Positions 43,971-52,793 of a DNA stretch of 53,348 bases are shown piece by piece. The notes beneath the pieces are model-generated. The model was not told the DNA's origin. It did no database searches and saw nothing but the letters and a program-made list of their open reading frames with translations. The stretch lies in the NCBI GenBank assembly GCA_018304045.1, contig JAGVWZ010000011.1, positions 1-53,348 on the forward strand, given 5' to 3'. The DNA is from Candidatus Pacearchaeota archaeon (GTDB lineage: Archaea; Nanobdellota; Nanobdellia; Pacearchaeales; GW2011-AR1). A program made the position numbers and the translations under genes. The stretch's first letter is position 1, and every line of letters starts with the position of its first letter.

Positions 43971-44552
43971 TTATTCTAATCCAATATCGTTTTTAATTCT
44001 TTTCATAGCTTCAATGGCTACTTCAAAAAATTCATCAAGACTTATTCCAAGGTTCTCAGCCTCTTTTACTATATCTCTACTGATTGCAGCTGCAAATCTT
44101 TTATCCTTGAATTTCTTTTTTAATCCGCTAACATCCATATCACTTATTTTTTTGCCTCTCATCAATGCATATGCATGAATCAATCCAGTTATTGTCTCAC
44201 TTGCAGCAAGAGCATACTCAATTTTCTTCTCTCTCTTTTTATCTTTTAATCCAGCACATTCAAATCCACACCCATGAGAAACAATATTATTAATGAATTC
44301 ATCATCAAATCCTTGTTCTCTTAATATTTCAGGAGCCTTTGTCAAATGCTCAACTGAATTATTTTTAGTTATTCCCCAATCAATGTCATGCAGCAGTCCA
44401 AGCATTGCAAAATATTCTTCGTCTTCACCTAATTTTTTAGCAAGTTCTTTCATAACAGCTTCGCTTTCTAAAAAATGATTCCAATCAGAAACATCAGAAT
44501 TATATCTTTTTAAAAGTTCAATTGCCTGTTCTCTATTGATAGGTAGTTGCAT
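43971..44552 (-). CDS. HD-domain phosphohydrolase
   Basis: HD proteins are metal-dependent phosphohydrolases acting on nucleotides or related molecules. I chose the ATG at 44552 (MQLPINREQAIELLKRY). It is preceded by a TATA-like TTTATACT beginning 27 bases upstream, and it is the usual family start; the longer frame adds 28 unlikely residues that overlap lysS. The protein of 193 residues has 'NHFLESEAVMKELAKKLGE' (first His) and 'LGLLHDIDWG' (the HD pair). The last 90 residues are helical, with 'FAAAISRDIVKEAENLGIS'. The substrate is unknown. Confidence 0.85.
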   Translation of the reverse strand: MQLPINREQAIELLKRYNSDVSDWNHFLESEAVMKELAKKLGEDEEYFAMLGLLHDIDWGITKNNSVEHLTKAPEILREQGFDDEFINNIVSHGCGFECAGLKDKKREKKIEYALAASETITGLIHAYALMRGKKISDMDVSGLKKKFKDKRFAAAISRDIVKEAENLGISLDEFFEVAIEAMKRIKNDIGLE

Positions 44553-44592
44553 GATAAAAATTATATTAAGTAGTATAAATAGATTGTGAAGA

Positions 44593-46224
44593 TTATTTCT
44601 TCTTAACCTTATCAACTTTTTTTGCAGCATTTCCAACCATTTTATCTATTTTTTCTTCAACTTTAGTTTCTTTTTTCTCTTTTTGAGTCTTGTTTTCTTT
44701 TTTCTCTTCAAAACCTTGTTTTGAACTTATTTTCTCTTTTACAAAAGGGCTCTCTATTCTCATGAATGGAAATAATATAACATCCCTTATTGATTCTTGT
44801 CCTGTTAATAATATCACCATTCTATCAATCCCAATACCCAATCCACCTGTAGGAGGCATTCCTGTTTCAATAGCATTGATAAAGTCTTCATCAAGAGGAT
44901 TTGCCTCATCATTGCCTTCCTTAAGCATTTTTTGCTGTTCTTCTAATAATTTTCTTTGCATAATTGGGTCATTTAATTCAGTATAGGCATTTGCAAGTTC
45001 AGTGCCCATGCAAAAGGGTTCAAATCTTTCAATTAACCTATTGGTTTTATCATTTCTATGCAATTTGCATAAAGGAGTTGTTTCAACAGGATGGTCTGTT
45101 ATAAAAATTGGCTGTTCTAGTTTTTCTTCGCAAAAATGTTCAAAAACACCCTGAACCATCCATCCCCAAGATTCATATTTAATTTCAACATGATTTTTCT
45201 TAACAAATTCTTTTAATTCTTTTTCATTCATTTTTAATACATCAATTCCTGCAAATTTTTTTATTGCTTCAGCCATTGTCATTCTTTTCCATGGTTTTTT
45301 AAAATCTATTTCCTTGCCTTTAAAACTGACTTTTGTTGTATTATTTGCTTTTAAACAAGCATTTACATACAAATCTTCTGTTAATTCCATCATATCATTA
45401 TAATCAGCATAGGCTTGATATATTTCTATCATAGTAAACTCAGGATTATGCCATCTGTCAATACCTTCATTTCTAAAATTTCTTGCAATAGTAAATACTT
45501 TATCATAACCTCCAACAATTAATCTTTTTAAATAAAGTTCAGGAGAAACAGCAAGATATAATTTCATATCAAGTGCATTAAGATAGGTTTCAAATGGTTT
45601 TGCACTAGCTCCCCCATATAATGGTTGAAGATAAGGAGTATCTGTTTCAACAAAACCTTTTTTCTTTAACAACTCCCTTATAGAGTCTATTATTATACTT
45701 CTTTTTTCAAATACTTTCTTAACTTCAGGATTCATTATCAAATCTAAATATCTTTTTCTATATCTTTCTTCTTTATCAGAAATTCCATGCCATTTTTCAG
45801 GTAAAGGAAGTAGGGATTTAGAAAGAACAACAATCTTTTTTGATAAAACAGAAACTTCTCCGGTTCTTGTTTTCATTACAATTCCTTCACATCCAATAAA
45901 ATCTCCAATATCAACATATCTTTTAAATAATTCAAAACTCCCATCTTCAGTTTCTTTCTTTTGTAAAATTACCTGTACTTTTCCTCTAGAATCTTGCAAA
46001 GTAACAAATATCAATTTACCTAAATCTCTTTTAGTCATCACCCTTCCAGCAATCTTAACATAATCTTTTGCCCTTTCATCATTCTTTAATTTAGAATGCT
46101 TTTCTTTAATTTCACTAGAATAATTTTTAGGTTCATATTTATGAGGATAAGAATCAATTCCTTTCTTTCTTAGTTCCTCTATTTTCTTTAGTCTTTCACC
46201 AACAATCAAATCTTCTCTTCCCAT
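44593..46224 (-). CDS. lysS: Lysyl-tRNA synthetase, class II
   Basis: This enzyme charges tRNA-Lys. The 543 residues show an N-terminal OB-fold (about 55-150, 'VKIAGRVMTKRDLGKLIF') and the class II catalytic core. Motif 2 is 'RNFRNEGIDRWHNPEFTMIE' and motif 3 is 'GLGIGIDRMVILLTG', followed by 'DVILFPFMR'. Many archaea use the unrelated class I enzyme, so this is the bacterial/eukaryotic type. After residue 496 there is an extra tail of about 47 Lys/Glu-rich residues ending KKVDKVKKK. The ATG is one base after the hepT stop, so the gene seems to be translated from a toxin-antitoxin-like mRNA. Confidence 0.95.
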   Translation of the reverse strand: MGREDLIVGERLKKIEELRKKGIDSYPHKYEPKNYSSEIKEKHSKLKNDERAKDYVKIAGRVMTKRDLGKLIFVTLQDSRGKVQVILQKKETEDGSFELFKRYVDIGDFIGCEGIVMKTRTGEVSVLSKKIVVLSKSLLPLPEKWHGISDKEERYRKRYLDLIMNPEVKKVFEKRSIIIDSIRELLKKKGFVETDTPYLQPLYGGASAKPFETYLNALDMKLYLAVSPELYLKRLIVGGYDKVFTIARNFRNEGIDRWHNPEFTMIEIYQAYADYNDMMELTEDLYVNACLKANNTTKVSFKGKEIDFKKPWKRMTMAEAIKKFAGIDVLKMNEKELKEFVKKNHVEIKYESWGWMVQGVFEHFCEEKLEQPIFITDHPVETTPLCKLHRNDKTNRLIERFEPFCMGTELANAYTELNDPIMQRKLLEEQQKMLKEGNDEANPLDEDFINAIETGMPPTGGLGIGIDRMVILLTGQESIRDVILFPFMRIESPFVKEKISSKQGFEEKKENKTQKEKKETKVEEKIDKMVGNAAKKVDKVKKK

Positions 46225-46225
46225 G

Positions 46226-46579
46226 TTATATATTATTCTCCAAATTATTCTTTATTTTTAATATTTGTTCTTTTAAAATAGGAATATCATTTTTTAAAAC
46301 TTCCCAGATTAAGTTAAAATCAACACAAAAATATTGATTAGTAACTTTATCTTTAATTCCTATAAATTCTTCCCAGTTAGTATTTTTATATCTATCTTTT
46401 GTATCTTTTGATAAACTTCTAAGGGTCTCGGCTATAATATCTAATCTTCTTATGTTAGCATCTCTAATATCTTTATTTTTTAAAAATTTATCCTTAGAAA
46501 TATTATTTATTGATTCTTCAATATCTTTAATAATATCCAAAATATAATTAAGATAGGGCAAATCTAAATGGAAAGTCAT
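46226..46579 (-). CDS. hepT: HepT-like HEPN protein with altered active site
   Basis: HepT is the HEPN ribonuclease of MntA/HepT toxin-antitoxin pairs and normally carries R-x4-H-x-Y. The 117 residues have the family's helices ('DANIRRLDIIAETLRSLS', then 'VDFNLIWEVLKNDIPILKEQI' in part), but the motif reads K76-DKVT-N81-Q-Y83. The catalytic Arg is replaced by Lys and the His by Asn; only the Tyr, the residue AMPylated by MntA in studied systems, is kept. Nuclease activity is therefore doubtful. It overlaps mntA by four bases and ends one base before lysS. Confidence 0.82.
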   Translation of the reverse strand: MTFHLDLPYLNYILDIIKDIEESINNISKDKFLKNKDIRDANIRRLDIIAETLRSLSKDTKDRYKNTNWEEFIGIKDKVTNQYFCVDFNLIWEVLKNDIPILKEQILKIKNNLENNI

Positions 46580-46878
46580 ATTATTCTTATCTCATCAGAG
46601 AGTATGTATTTTTTTAAATGAGTATTAATTCCATTATAACTAATCAAATCTACCTTTATACCAAGTTCTTTTTCAAGTTCTAAATTTAGTCCAACAAATT
46701 TCAATCCCATGCCTTCTACAGGTTCAATTAAAATATCAATATCACTTCCTTCTTTTTGCTCTCCTCGTGCATAACTACCAAAGATTCCTGCTTTTTTTAT
46801 CCCTTTTTTTCTTAATATTTCAATTATTTTCGGCTTTAATTTTTCAATTTCACTTTCTTTGGAATTTTGTTTTTTCAT
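46576..46878 (-). CDS. mntA: MntA-like minimal nucleotidyltransferase
   Basis: MntA neutralises HepT by adding AMP to its active-site Tyr. The 100-residue protein has an intact nucleotidyltransferase fold: G34-S35 in 'GIFGSYARGE', the metal pair D46 and D48 in 'GSDIDILIE' and the third Asp, D77, in 'IKVDLIS'. Length is normal. It is the first gene of mntA-hepT-lysS, with an ATGA overlap into hepT. The gap upstream (46879-46994) is AT-rich and presumably holds the promoter. Confidence 0.87.
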   Translation of the reverse strand: MKKQNSKESEIEKLKPKIIEILRKKGIKKAGIFGSYARGEQKEGSDIDILIEPVEGMGLKFVGLNLELEKELGIKVDLISYNGINTHLKKYILSDEIRII

Positions 46879-46994
46879 AATTATTAAGAATAAAACATGG
46901 TTTAAATAAATTACTATATCAACGGAAATAAATTTTCCCCATAATTTAAAAATTAACTTAATAAAATATCTTAAAAATTATTTATAACAAATAA

Positions 46995-47801
46995 TTAATG
47001 TTGTACATATGTTGTAGAGCTAGGTGGTATAGTAACATTATACTGGCTTGCCAGAGCTTCTAAATCAATATTACATTTTTCAGCAAGTTCTTCTACATCA
47101 TCAATATCATCTAATTCACATTCTTCATAGATAACTTCTAATGTAGGAAGAATTGCAGCAATTTCAGTAGCTATTCTTTGAGCCATTGCCTGTATTTCCG
47201 CCTGACTTTGGTTAAAAATAATCATTGTGTTTAATGTGCTTATATCAGTTATAACCATATTAACCTGAGCCTTCAATAGATTTATTTCTCTGACTTGTCC
47301 AGGACAGCACACAGTAAGATTATTTATTAAACTATCAATTATCTTTATAGTCTTATCAAGATTAGCAACAACTTCATCATTTAATGCTCTTCTTAAATCA
47401 TTTACAGCCTTTTTTATATCATTTGTATGATTTGCAATATATTTTAAAGCATCAACTCTTATTTGATTAATTTGTTGAATAGAAGTTGCATTTTGTATTT
47501 TTAATTCATAATTTTCTAAAGAAACAATAATCTTATCAATGTCGTTATTAATCAAAACCTTATCACTTTCATCAATTGGAGCACTAGAAACATTTTGTTT
47601 AAAAGCTTCTAAAGACGCAATTTTTTTGTCAAGATTTTTTATTATAGCCTCTTTTGTATTATTTAAGGCAGTTGAATTATTAGGGTTAGTTGTATTTGTT
47701 CCCCCAGCACTCCCCCTAACAGCAGCAGATGCAATAGCACAAAAACTTATTATAAATAAAAATAATAATATACTTACAATTATTTTTCTTTCTATTTTCA
47801 T
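46995..47801 (-). CDS. Exported helical protein with signal peptide
   Basis: I chose the ATG at 47801 (MKIERKIIVSILL), which overlaps the upstream stop by one base (TAATG). The six extra residues of the longer frame are not needed. A signal peptide (1-26, cleavage near ASA) is followed by a Gly/Thr/Asn-rich linker. About 200 residues of amphipathic helix come next, with coiled-coil pattern, one CC pair (TVCCPGQ) and two late cysteines. There is no second membrane helix, so it may be secreted or held by a partner. It forms an operon with the 97-residue gene; function is unknown. Confidence 0.7.
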   Translation of the reverse strand: MKIERKIIVSILLFLFIISFCAIASAAVRGSAGGTNTTNPNNSTALNNTKEAIIKNLDKKIASLEAFKQNVSSAPIDESDKVLINNDIDKIIVSLENYELKIQNATSIQQINQIRVDALKYIANHTNDIKKAVNDLRRALNDEVVANLDKTIKIIDSLINNLTVCCPGQVREINLLKAQVNMVITDISTLNTMIIFNQSQAEIQAMAQRIATEIAAILPTLEVIYEECELDDIDDVEELAEKCNIDLEALASQYNVTIPPSSTTYVQH

Positions 47802-48094
47802 TATAAATCCTCTTCCCATTCAATATCTTTTACAACATTTGCCTGGTTTATCACCTTTAAATTTTGCTCTTGAATAGCTCTTAATGTGCTTAATCTTTGT
47901 TGTGTTCTTGGAGAAATAGTAGTGCCGTTTACAACTTTATCAGTATAATTAACCTGATTTTGAGTATTTCTATTTGCTAAAGAATCTTTAACATCTGTAG
48001 AAGAAGGTTTTTTATTAGATAATAATTCTATTGTCCCAAAAACTATCAAACCAACAATTATAACAACAACTGCAACAACCAAAATTTTATTCAT
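47801..48094 (-). CDS. Small membrane-anchored protein (97 residues)
   Basis: A single membrane helix (4-25, 'ILVVAVVVIIVGLIVFG') is followed by a polar Asn/Thr/Gln-rich extracellular part of about 70 residues ending IEWEEDL. There are no cysteines. It is the first gene of a two-gene operon, coupled by a one-base overlap to the exported helical protein. The pair may act together at the surface. I do not recognise the family. Confidence 0.66.
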   Translation of the reverse strand: MNKILVVAVVVIIVGLIVFGTIELLSNKKPSSTDVKDSLANRNTQNQVNYTDKVVNGTTISPRTQQRLSTLRAIQEQNLKVINQANVVKDIEWEEDL

Positions 48095-48199
48095 TGTAAT
48101 TCCTCTTTATAAAAAATAATCTACTAAGGTATTTAAATATTTCTATTCTTTTTTGTTTTTTTAACAAAAATATATAAATCAAGTTAATCTAAATTCATC

Positions 48200-50059
48200 A
48201 TGAAAAAGAGGAAAAATTTGAATTATTTATTTTTAATATTAACAATATTTATAATTTTAATATTATTTTTTTATTTTAGCAAATCAGCATTTATATCCGG
48301 TAATGCCATCTATACTACATATTCGTGCACAGATAGCGATGGTGGAAAAAATTATACAACAACTGGTATTGTTAATTACACAAATCTATTTTCAAAACAA
48401 TCCTTAAAAGATAAATGTTCAAGCAATCATAATCTAATAGAATATTTTTGTCAAAATAATAAAATATCTTTTACAAACTATAATTGTGGTACTGATAATG
48501 TTTGTGTTGGCGGAAAATGCCAGAAAAAACAATGCAAATATTCCCAACCATATCCAAATCCACAAAATTCATCTTATAATGGAGATCATGGAGATAGTGG
48601 TAATCAAGATAGGCAATTTTGTGATGGTCCTGAATTTGCACCAAAATTAAATTGGTCGGTTATAGATGGAACTGTAGTTTTCCAACCAATATCTGTCTCA
48701 GCAAATGGAACTCAGTTATATGCAACAATAATGCATACTGATATTCCAACTTTATATGCAATTGATACTAAATCCGGAAAAATAAACTGGTCAAGAGATT
48801 ATAGTGCTTCAGCAGCATTTGTAACCCCCCTGTCTGATGAAACTGGTTATGTTTATCTTGTTGGAAAAAAGAAAACTTCTTTAGAAAATGTTACTAGTAT
48901 TTTTTGCCTTTATCCCAATGGTACTGAAAAATGGGAAACTCCTCTTAAGGTTAATTCAACAGAAATAGTGGCAGGAAGAGCACCAGGTGGAATTCATTTT
49001 ACAGCTTCTGGTAAAATCGCAACAGTAACAAATGATGGATTGATATTCATATTAGAAAGAAATGGAAGAATTGTTTCAGTATATAATATTCCTCAAAAAC
49101 TCGGTTTTGTAACTCCAAAAAGTTCAGGTTCTAATACTTCTAAAAATTCTTTTAGTTCAATTAATGATAAAAAAGTTAATGATAAGAATAATTCAAGGGG
49201 CATAATGGCAAGATTTGAAAAAATATTAGGTTCAGGAGCAACAAGTATTCTAAGTGTATTAGACACTTCCTACTATTGTGACAATACAATAGCAGTTTCA
49301 TTGAAAAATCAGTTATTTGTTATTGGCGGAGGAACAGATGAAAATACAAGTGCACTAATAGCATTTAATTTCAACGATTTAACAAATTCAATAGAATTTA
49401 CTTGGTATATGCCATTCAATGGAGACAGTGGAACTTCTCCTTCAATAAATAGAAATGGAGATGCACTTGCAATTGAAGGGGGCGTAGAAAACAATGTAGA
49501 CATGTTCTACATAAACATTGATAAGTGCAATAAAAATATTGATTCAGATTCTAGACCTGAAATTTGCAAAGAATCTTGGAAATATCATTATCTTGGAAGT
49601 GGTTCAGGAGGATCTTTAGGATTTGATGAAAATGGAGTAGTTTATTTTTGGGATTCATCTTTAAAACCAGAAGATCCTGATTTTTATGCAATAGCAGATA
49701 GTAATGGAACACCAAAAGTTCTATGGAAAAAAAGCTATGCAAACAGCAATTTGAATGTGCAATTCACATCACTTGCAACTGTTCTTAACAATGAAATACT
49801 TGGAACAATAACAACCTTTGACCCCCTAATTAATACTGGTAGTCTTTATACTTTATATAAAAGTTCAAAAGATGAATTAGTTGGAATTGATAGGTATACT
49901 GGAGAAATCTTATGGAGAACTTATGCAGATGATGATTCTATTAATGCTCCAATAGTTGGAACAGATGGAGATATTTATTTACCCTATTTTGGAATGGCAG
50001 ATATAGTTAGTTTAAATGCAAGTGAATTCCATGGGGGAATTAGGAAATATATTGTTTAA
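48200..50059 (+). CDS. Anchored surface protein with PQQ-type beta-propeller
   Basis: The 619 residues have a membrane anchor (9-27), a Cys-rich region (about 42-145, with ten or so Cys, e.g. 'NCGTDNVCVGGKCQKKQC') and then a beta-propeller of PQQ-like repeats. Each blade shows a hydrophobic strand, a Gly-Asp/Gly-Ser turn and Trp: 'LYAIDTKSGKINWSRDY', 'CLYPNGTEKWETPLKV', 'FFALDxx'-like strands and finally 'LVGIDRYTGEILWRTY'. The propeller is probably extracellular and used for binding. A TATA box begins 29 bases before the ATG. There is no sign of PQQ-dependent enzyme residues. Confidence 0.77.
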   Translation: MKKRKNLNYLFLILTIFIILILFFYFSKSAFISGNAIYTTYSCTDSDGGKNYTTTGIVNYTNLFSKQSLKDKCSSNHNLIEYFCQNNKISFTNYNCGTDNVCVGGKCQKKQCKYSQPYPNPQNSSYNGDHGDSGNQDRQFCDGPEFAPKLNWSVIDGTVVFQPISVSANGTQLYATIMHTDIPTLYAIDTKSGKINWSRDYSASAAFVTPLSDETGYVYLVGKKKTSLENVTSIFCLYPNGTEKWETPLKVNSTEIVAGRAPGGIHFTASGKIATVTNDGLIFILERNGRIVSVYNIPQKLGFVTPKSSGSNTSKNSFSSINDKKVNDKNNSRGIMARFEKILGSGATSILSVLDTSYYCDNTIAVSLKNQLFVIGGGTDENTSALIAFNFNDLTNSIEFTWYMPFNGDSGTSPSINRNGDALAIEGGVENNVDMFYINIDKCNKNIDSDSRPEICKESWKYHYLGSGSGGSLGFDENGVVYFWDSSLKPEDPDFYAIADSNGTPKVLWKKSYANSNLNVQFTSLATVLNNEILGTITTFDPLINTGSLYTLYKSSKDELVGIDRYTGEILWRTYADDDSINAPIVGTDGDIYLPYFGMADIVSLNASEFHGGIRKYIV

Positions 50060-50073
50060 AAAATCAAAAAATC

Positions 50074-50346
50074 TTACAACTTGCTTATTTTAAAACCTTC
50101 AAAACCCTGATTTTTTATTTCATTAACTTCAATACTTCTGACAATTGCATGTTTTGTTCCTGCTTTGCACACATCCAACATCTGCCTGACTTTTTCATCA
50201 ACACCTTCCATAACAACTTCAACTCTTCCATCATCCATGTTTCTTACAAAACCTCTTACTCCAATAGCATTTCCCTGCTCTTCTAGATATTTTCTAAACA
50301 TGACTCCCTGCACAGTTCCAGATATGTAAACTCTAATTGATTTCAT
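50074..50346 (-). CDS. acyP: Acylphosphatase
   Basis: This small enzyme hydrolyses carboxyl-phosphate bonds such as in acetyl phosphate. The 90 residues contain the complete active site: the phosphate loop 'GTVQGVMFRKYLEEQ' with the catalytic Arg (of 'FRKY') and the catalytic Asn in 'GFVRNMDDGRVEVVMEG'. Length and motifs match the family throughout. It is convergent with the beta-propeller gene (14 bases between stops). Confidence 0.95.
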   Translation of the reverse strand: MKSIRVYISGTVQGVMFRKYLEEQGNAIGVRGFVRNMDDGRVEVVMEGVDEKVRQMLDVCKAGTKHAIVRSIEVNEIKNQGFEGFKISKL

Positions 50347-50449
50347 GAATATTCATAGAATAAGAATTATTTAAGGTTTGTTATAGTAAATTTATTCAAT
50401 AGTTTTCTATTATAATAATGTTTATAAATTAAAAGTATTCTTTTATTAA

Positions 50450-50869
50450 ATGACACAAAAAGAATCTGATTTAGTATTATTAGCTCAGCTAAATGAACGG
50501 TTAGGTCAAGGTTTAAGAGATGCATCTTTTGCTGTTGCAACAGATAAACAACCTGCAAAAGTAAGAGCATTTAATAATTCAATAGAAGCAACACTATATG
50601 CTGGGGGTGTTGTAACAGTTCAATCACCAAGATCACCTAGAGTAGACATCAGGCTTGTTGATCCTCTTGATCCTAGTTTTTGTTTAGCTCCTAAAGGAGC
50701 AATCTATGAAATAACTACTTGTAAACCTATTGAAGGTGGTCCATTAGAAGCATTAAATTATCATATTGCTACAATCTATGTAACTAGCGAGGGCTTAGCT
50801 TTAAATTATGCTGGAGCAAGTAGGGCTGCAGAATTAATAAGAACAGGGAAAGTTAAATTGCCTGAATAA
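50450..50869 (+). CDS. Unknown soluble protein, 139 residues
   Basis: I do not recognise the family. It has no signal peptide or membrane helix. Residues 50-100 ('VTVQSPRSPRVDIRLVDPLD', 'LAPKGAIYEITTC') look like a beta-rich domain, and the end is helical ('SRAAELIRTGKVKLPE'). A TATA-like TTTATAAATT begins about 30 bases before the ATG, so it is a likely leaderless single gene. It is convergent with trmY (stops three bases apart). Confidence 0.68.
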   Translation: MTQKESDLVLLAQLNERLGQGLRDASFAVATDKQPAKVRAFNNSIEATLYAGGVVTVQSPRSPRVDIRLVDPLDPSFCLAPKGAIYEITTCKPIEGGPLEALNYHIATIYVTSEGLALNYAGASRAAELIRTGKVKLPE

Positions 50870-50872
50870 ATT

Positions 50873-51481
50873 TTATTCAATGCCCCTTCTATCCAACTCA
50901 TTTTGAACAATAGTTAAAGTCTGTGAAGCAAAATACATAGTATTTCCAACACTAACTTTTTTTATATTGACTTTTTTAAGTTTTTTCATTTCAAATTTAG
51001 GAATTCCTTCATGGTCCCCTAAAACAAAAACAGGATTTTCACCAATTTCTACAGTTCTTATGTCCTCTCCTTTTTTATCAAGAAGATAAACAGTACTTTC
51101 TTCTCCTAATTCTTTTATTACATCAATAAAACTCTTTTTTTCAATAAAATAACCAGGAAGAACCTCATTTTTAATTCCCTGTTTATATTTGTAAAGAAGT
51201 TTTTTAATTAATCCTGCAACATCTTTCTTGCTTATGTCTCTTTCATTTTCATCATCATCAGGATGTAGTTTTATTCCAGGAAAAAGTTCAAGATGCTTTG
51301 GAGCATCAGGAGGTCCATTAAAAATAAGGTGCAATTTAACATTGTTCCTCATATGATTTGAAATAAAAAATGCCATGATAACAATCTGGCATGCAATATC
51401 CATTCTTCCAGCTTTCATTAAATCATCTCCAAAATTGCCAGTTGTTCTTGCTTTTTGCGAAAAATATACAATATGTCTCAT
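50873..51481 (-). CDS. trmY: tRNA pseudouridine(54)-N1-methyltransferase TrmY
   Basis: TrmY is an archaeal SPOUT methyltransferase making N1-methylpseudouridine at tRNA position 54. The 202 residues match the family: 'MRHIVYFSQKARTTGNFGDD', 'GRMDIACQIVIMAFFISNHM', the 'LHLIFNGPPDAPKHLELF' strand and the SPOUT knot 'NPVFVLGDHEGIPKFEMKKL' plus 'VSVGNTMYFASQTLTIVQNE'. Length is as expected. A TATA-like CTATAAACC begins about 29 bases upstream of the ATG. The IS element's left end lies 51 bases beyond the start, just upstream of this box, so the insertion may have changed the gene's upstream region. Confidence 0.92.
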   Translation of the reverse strand: MRHIVYFSQKARTTGNFGDDLMKAGRMDIACQIVIMAFFISNHMRNNVKLHLIFNGPPDAPKHLELFPGIKLHPDDDENERDISKKDVAGLIKKLLYKYKQGIKNEVLPGYFIEKKSFIDVIKELGEESTVYLLDKKGEDIRTVEIGENPVFVLGDHEGIPKFEMKKLKKVNIKKVSVGNTMYFASQTLTIVQNELDRRGIE

Positions 51482-51532
51482 AAATATAATTAGAAAAAAT
51501 AGGTTTATAGAATTAATGGTTAGAAAAAGTTT

Positions 51533-52478
51533 TGTGTTATCCCGAAACTATTTCATAAGGCTGGTTTAGTCAGGTCTATGAAATTGACACAAGCTAAGCT
51601 AACAGAGACACTTAGAAAGCTAGCTGATGGCAAGACAGTTTATCAAGCAAGAAAGACAGCGGGAATAAGCGTGAGAAGAGTCTATCAAGTGAAGGAGGCA
51701 TTTGATAAAACAGGAGAACTTCCGTCTATCGGAAAGTATGCTGGTCGTCCTCGAAAAGCCTTTGATGAATGGGAAATTAAAATAGTAAAACAAGCCTATG
51801 AAAAATATAGAGTATCAGCAGATACTCTAGAAAGATTGATTGATAGAGATTACAAAAAGCACATAGGCCATAACAGAATCCATCAGATTCTGGTCTATCT
51901 CGGATATGCCAAAAAGAAGGTCGGAAAGGACATCAGGAAGAAGAAATGGGTAAGATATGAACGAAGACATAGTCTAACAGCAGTTCACATTGATTGGCAT
52001 TATTGCAAAGGAACTTGGGTGTTTGGTGTTGAAGATGACGCAAGCAGAAAACTGCTTGCTTTGATTGAGACTAAAAAAGAATCAACAAATAACTCAATAA
52101 TTGGAATGGACTTGGCTTTAGAACATGGACAAATAAAACAATGCATAAGTGATCATGGTTCTACTTTCACAAGTAATTTTACCGACGCAGATTCAAGGTT
52201 TAGAGATTATCTTAAATCAAAAAGCATTAAGCAAATACTTTGCAAGGTTAAGCATCCGCAAAGCAATGGGAAGATAGAGAAATGGTTTCAGGCTTATGAT
52301 AATCACAGGAAGGCATACAAAACTAAAAAAGAATTTATGTTTTGGTATAATGATTTGAAACCGCATAGGTCTTTAAAGTTTGATGAACTTGAAACACCAT
52401 CAGAGGCATTCATAAGGAAACTTAAAAAATGAAGAATCAGAAAAATGTATCGTTGGGAAATAATAACGGGATACTACA
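51533..52478 (+). mobile_element. IS481-like insertion sequence, complete
   Basis: A 946-base element carries one transposase gene and imperfect terminal inverted repeats of 22 bases (17 identical): left end 51533-51554 starting TGTGTTATCCCG, right end 52457-52478 ending CGGGATACTACA. An eight-base direct repeat, AAAAGTTT, flanks it at 51525-51532 and 52480-52487, consistent with a target duplication (one base of uncertainty at the right end). Higher GC than its surroundings also marks it as foreign. Confidence 0.82.
51578..52432 (+). CDS. IS481-like DDE transposase
   Basis: The 284 residues have an N-terminal helix-turn-helix region ('GKTVYQARKTAGISVRRVY'), a second one at about 55-110, then an rve-type integrase core. 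The catalytic triad is visible: Asp in 'AVHIDWHYCKG' (about 146), Asp in 'CISDHGSTF' (about 190) and Glu in 'SNGKIEKWF' (about 227). The end 'YNDLKPHRSLKF' is typical of IS481/IS3-like enzymes. The frame is intact, so it could be active. Confidence 0.9.
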   Translation: MKLTQAKLTETLRKLADGKTVYQARKTAGISVRRVYQVKEAFDKTGELPSIGKYAGRPRKAFDEWEIKIVKQAYEKYRVSADTLERLIDRDYKKHIGHNRIHQILVYLGYAKKKVGKDIRKKKWVRYERRHSLTAVHIDWHYCKGTWVFGVEDDASRKLLALIETKKESTNNSIIGMDLALEHGQIKQCISDHGSTFTSNFTDADSRFRDYLKSKSIKQILCKVKHPQSNGKIEKWFQAYDNHRKAYKTKKEFMFWYNDLKPHRSLKFDELETPSEAFIRKLKK

Positions 52479-52485
52479 GAAAAGT

Positions 52486-52695
52486 TTATACTGATTCTCC
52501 ATCAGGAAATTCTCTTGTTATCCCAAAATATGTATAAACTTCAGATGAGCACATATTCTCTAATTCACCTGAAGCTTTTAATGCTTCAAATTCAGCCATT
52601 CTTCTTGTTCTAGCATATTTAGGATTAAAAAAATCATATACCTTTAGAACTCCCTGAAAGAATTCAGCAATACAAGCAGCAGCATAATCTATCAT
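52486..52695 (-). CDS. Unknown small protein, 69 residues
   Basis: I do not recognise it. It begins MIDYAAACIAEFFQGVLK and continues helical, with a basic patch (YARTRRMAEFEALKASGE), and ends EFPDGESV. No membrane helix is clear. The stop codon straddles the edge of the IS target repeat (52480-52487), so the IS inserted right at the gene's end without changing its coding part. It is upstream of trmY on the same strand, now separated by the IS. Confidence 0.6.
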   Translation of the reverse strand: MIDYAAACIAEFFQGVLKVYDFFNPKYARTRRMAEFEALKASGELENMCSSEVYTYFGITREFPDGESV

Positions 52696-52793
52696 ACTCT
52701 TAGATAGATAATAGCCCTATTTAATAATTATTATACTTCATTAGAATAATCAATCTCATAAATATTTATAATCCTGTTAATATCATTAATTAA

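Noticed and set aside
48200-50059. PQQ-dependent dehydrogenase
   Set aside because: Only the propeller repeat pattern is present; no cofactor-binding Cys pair or catalytic Asp context is visible, and the protein is an anchored surface protein.
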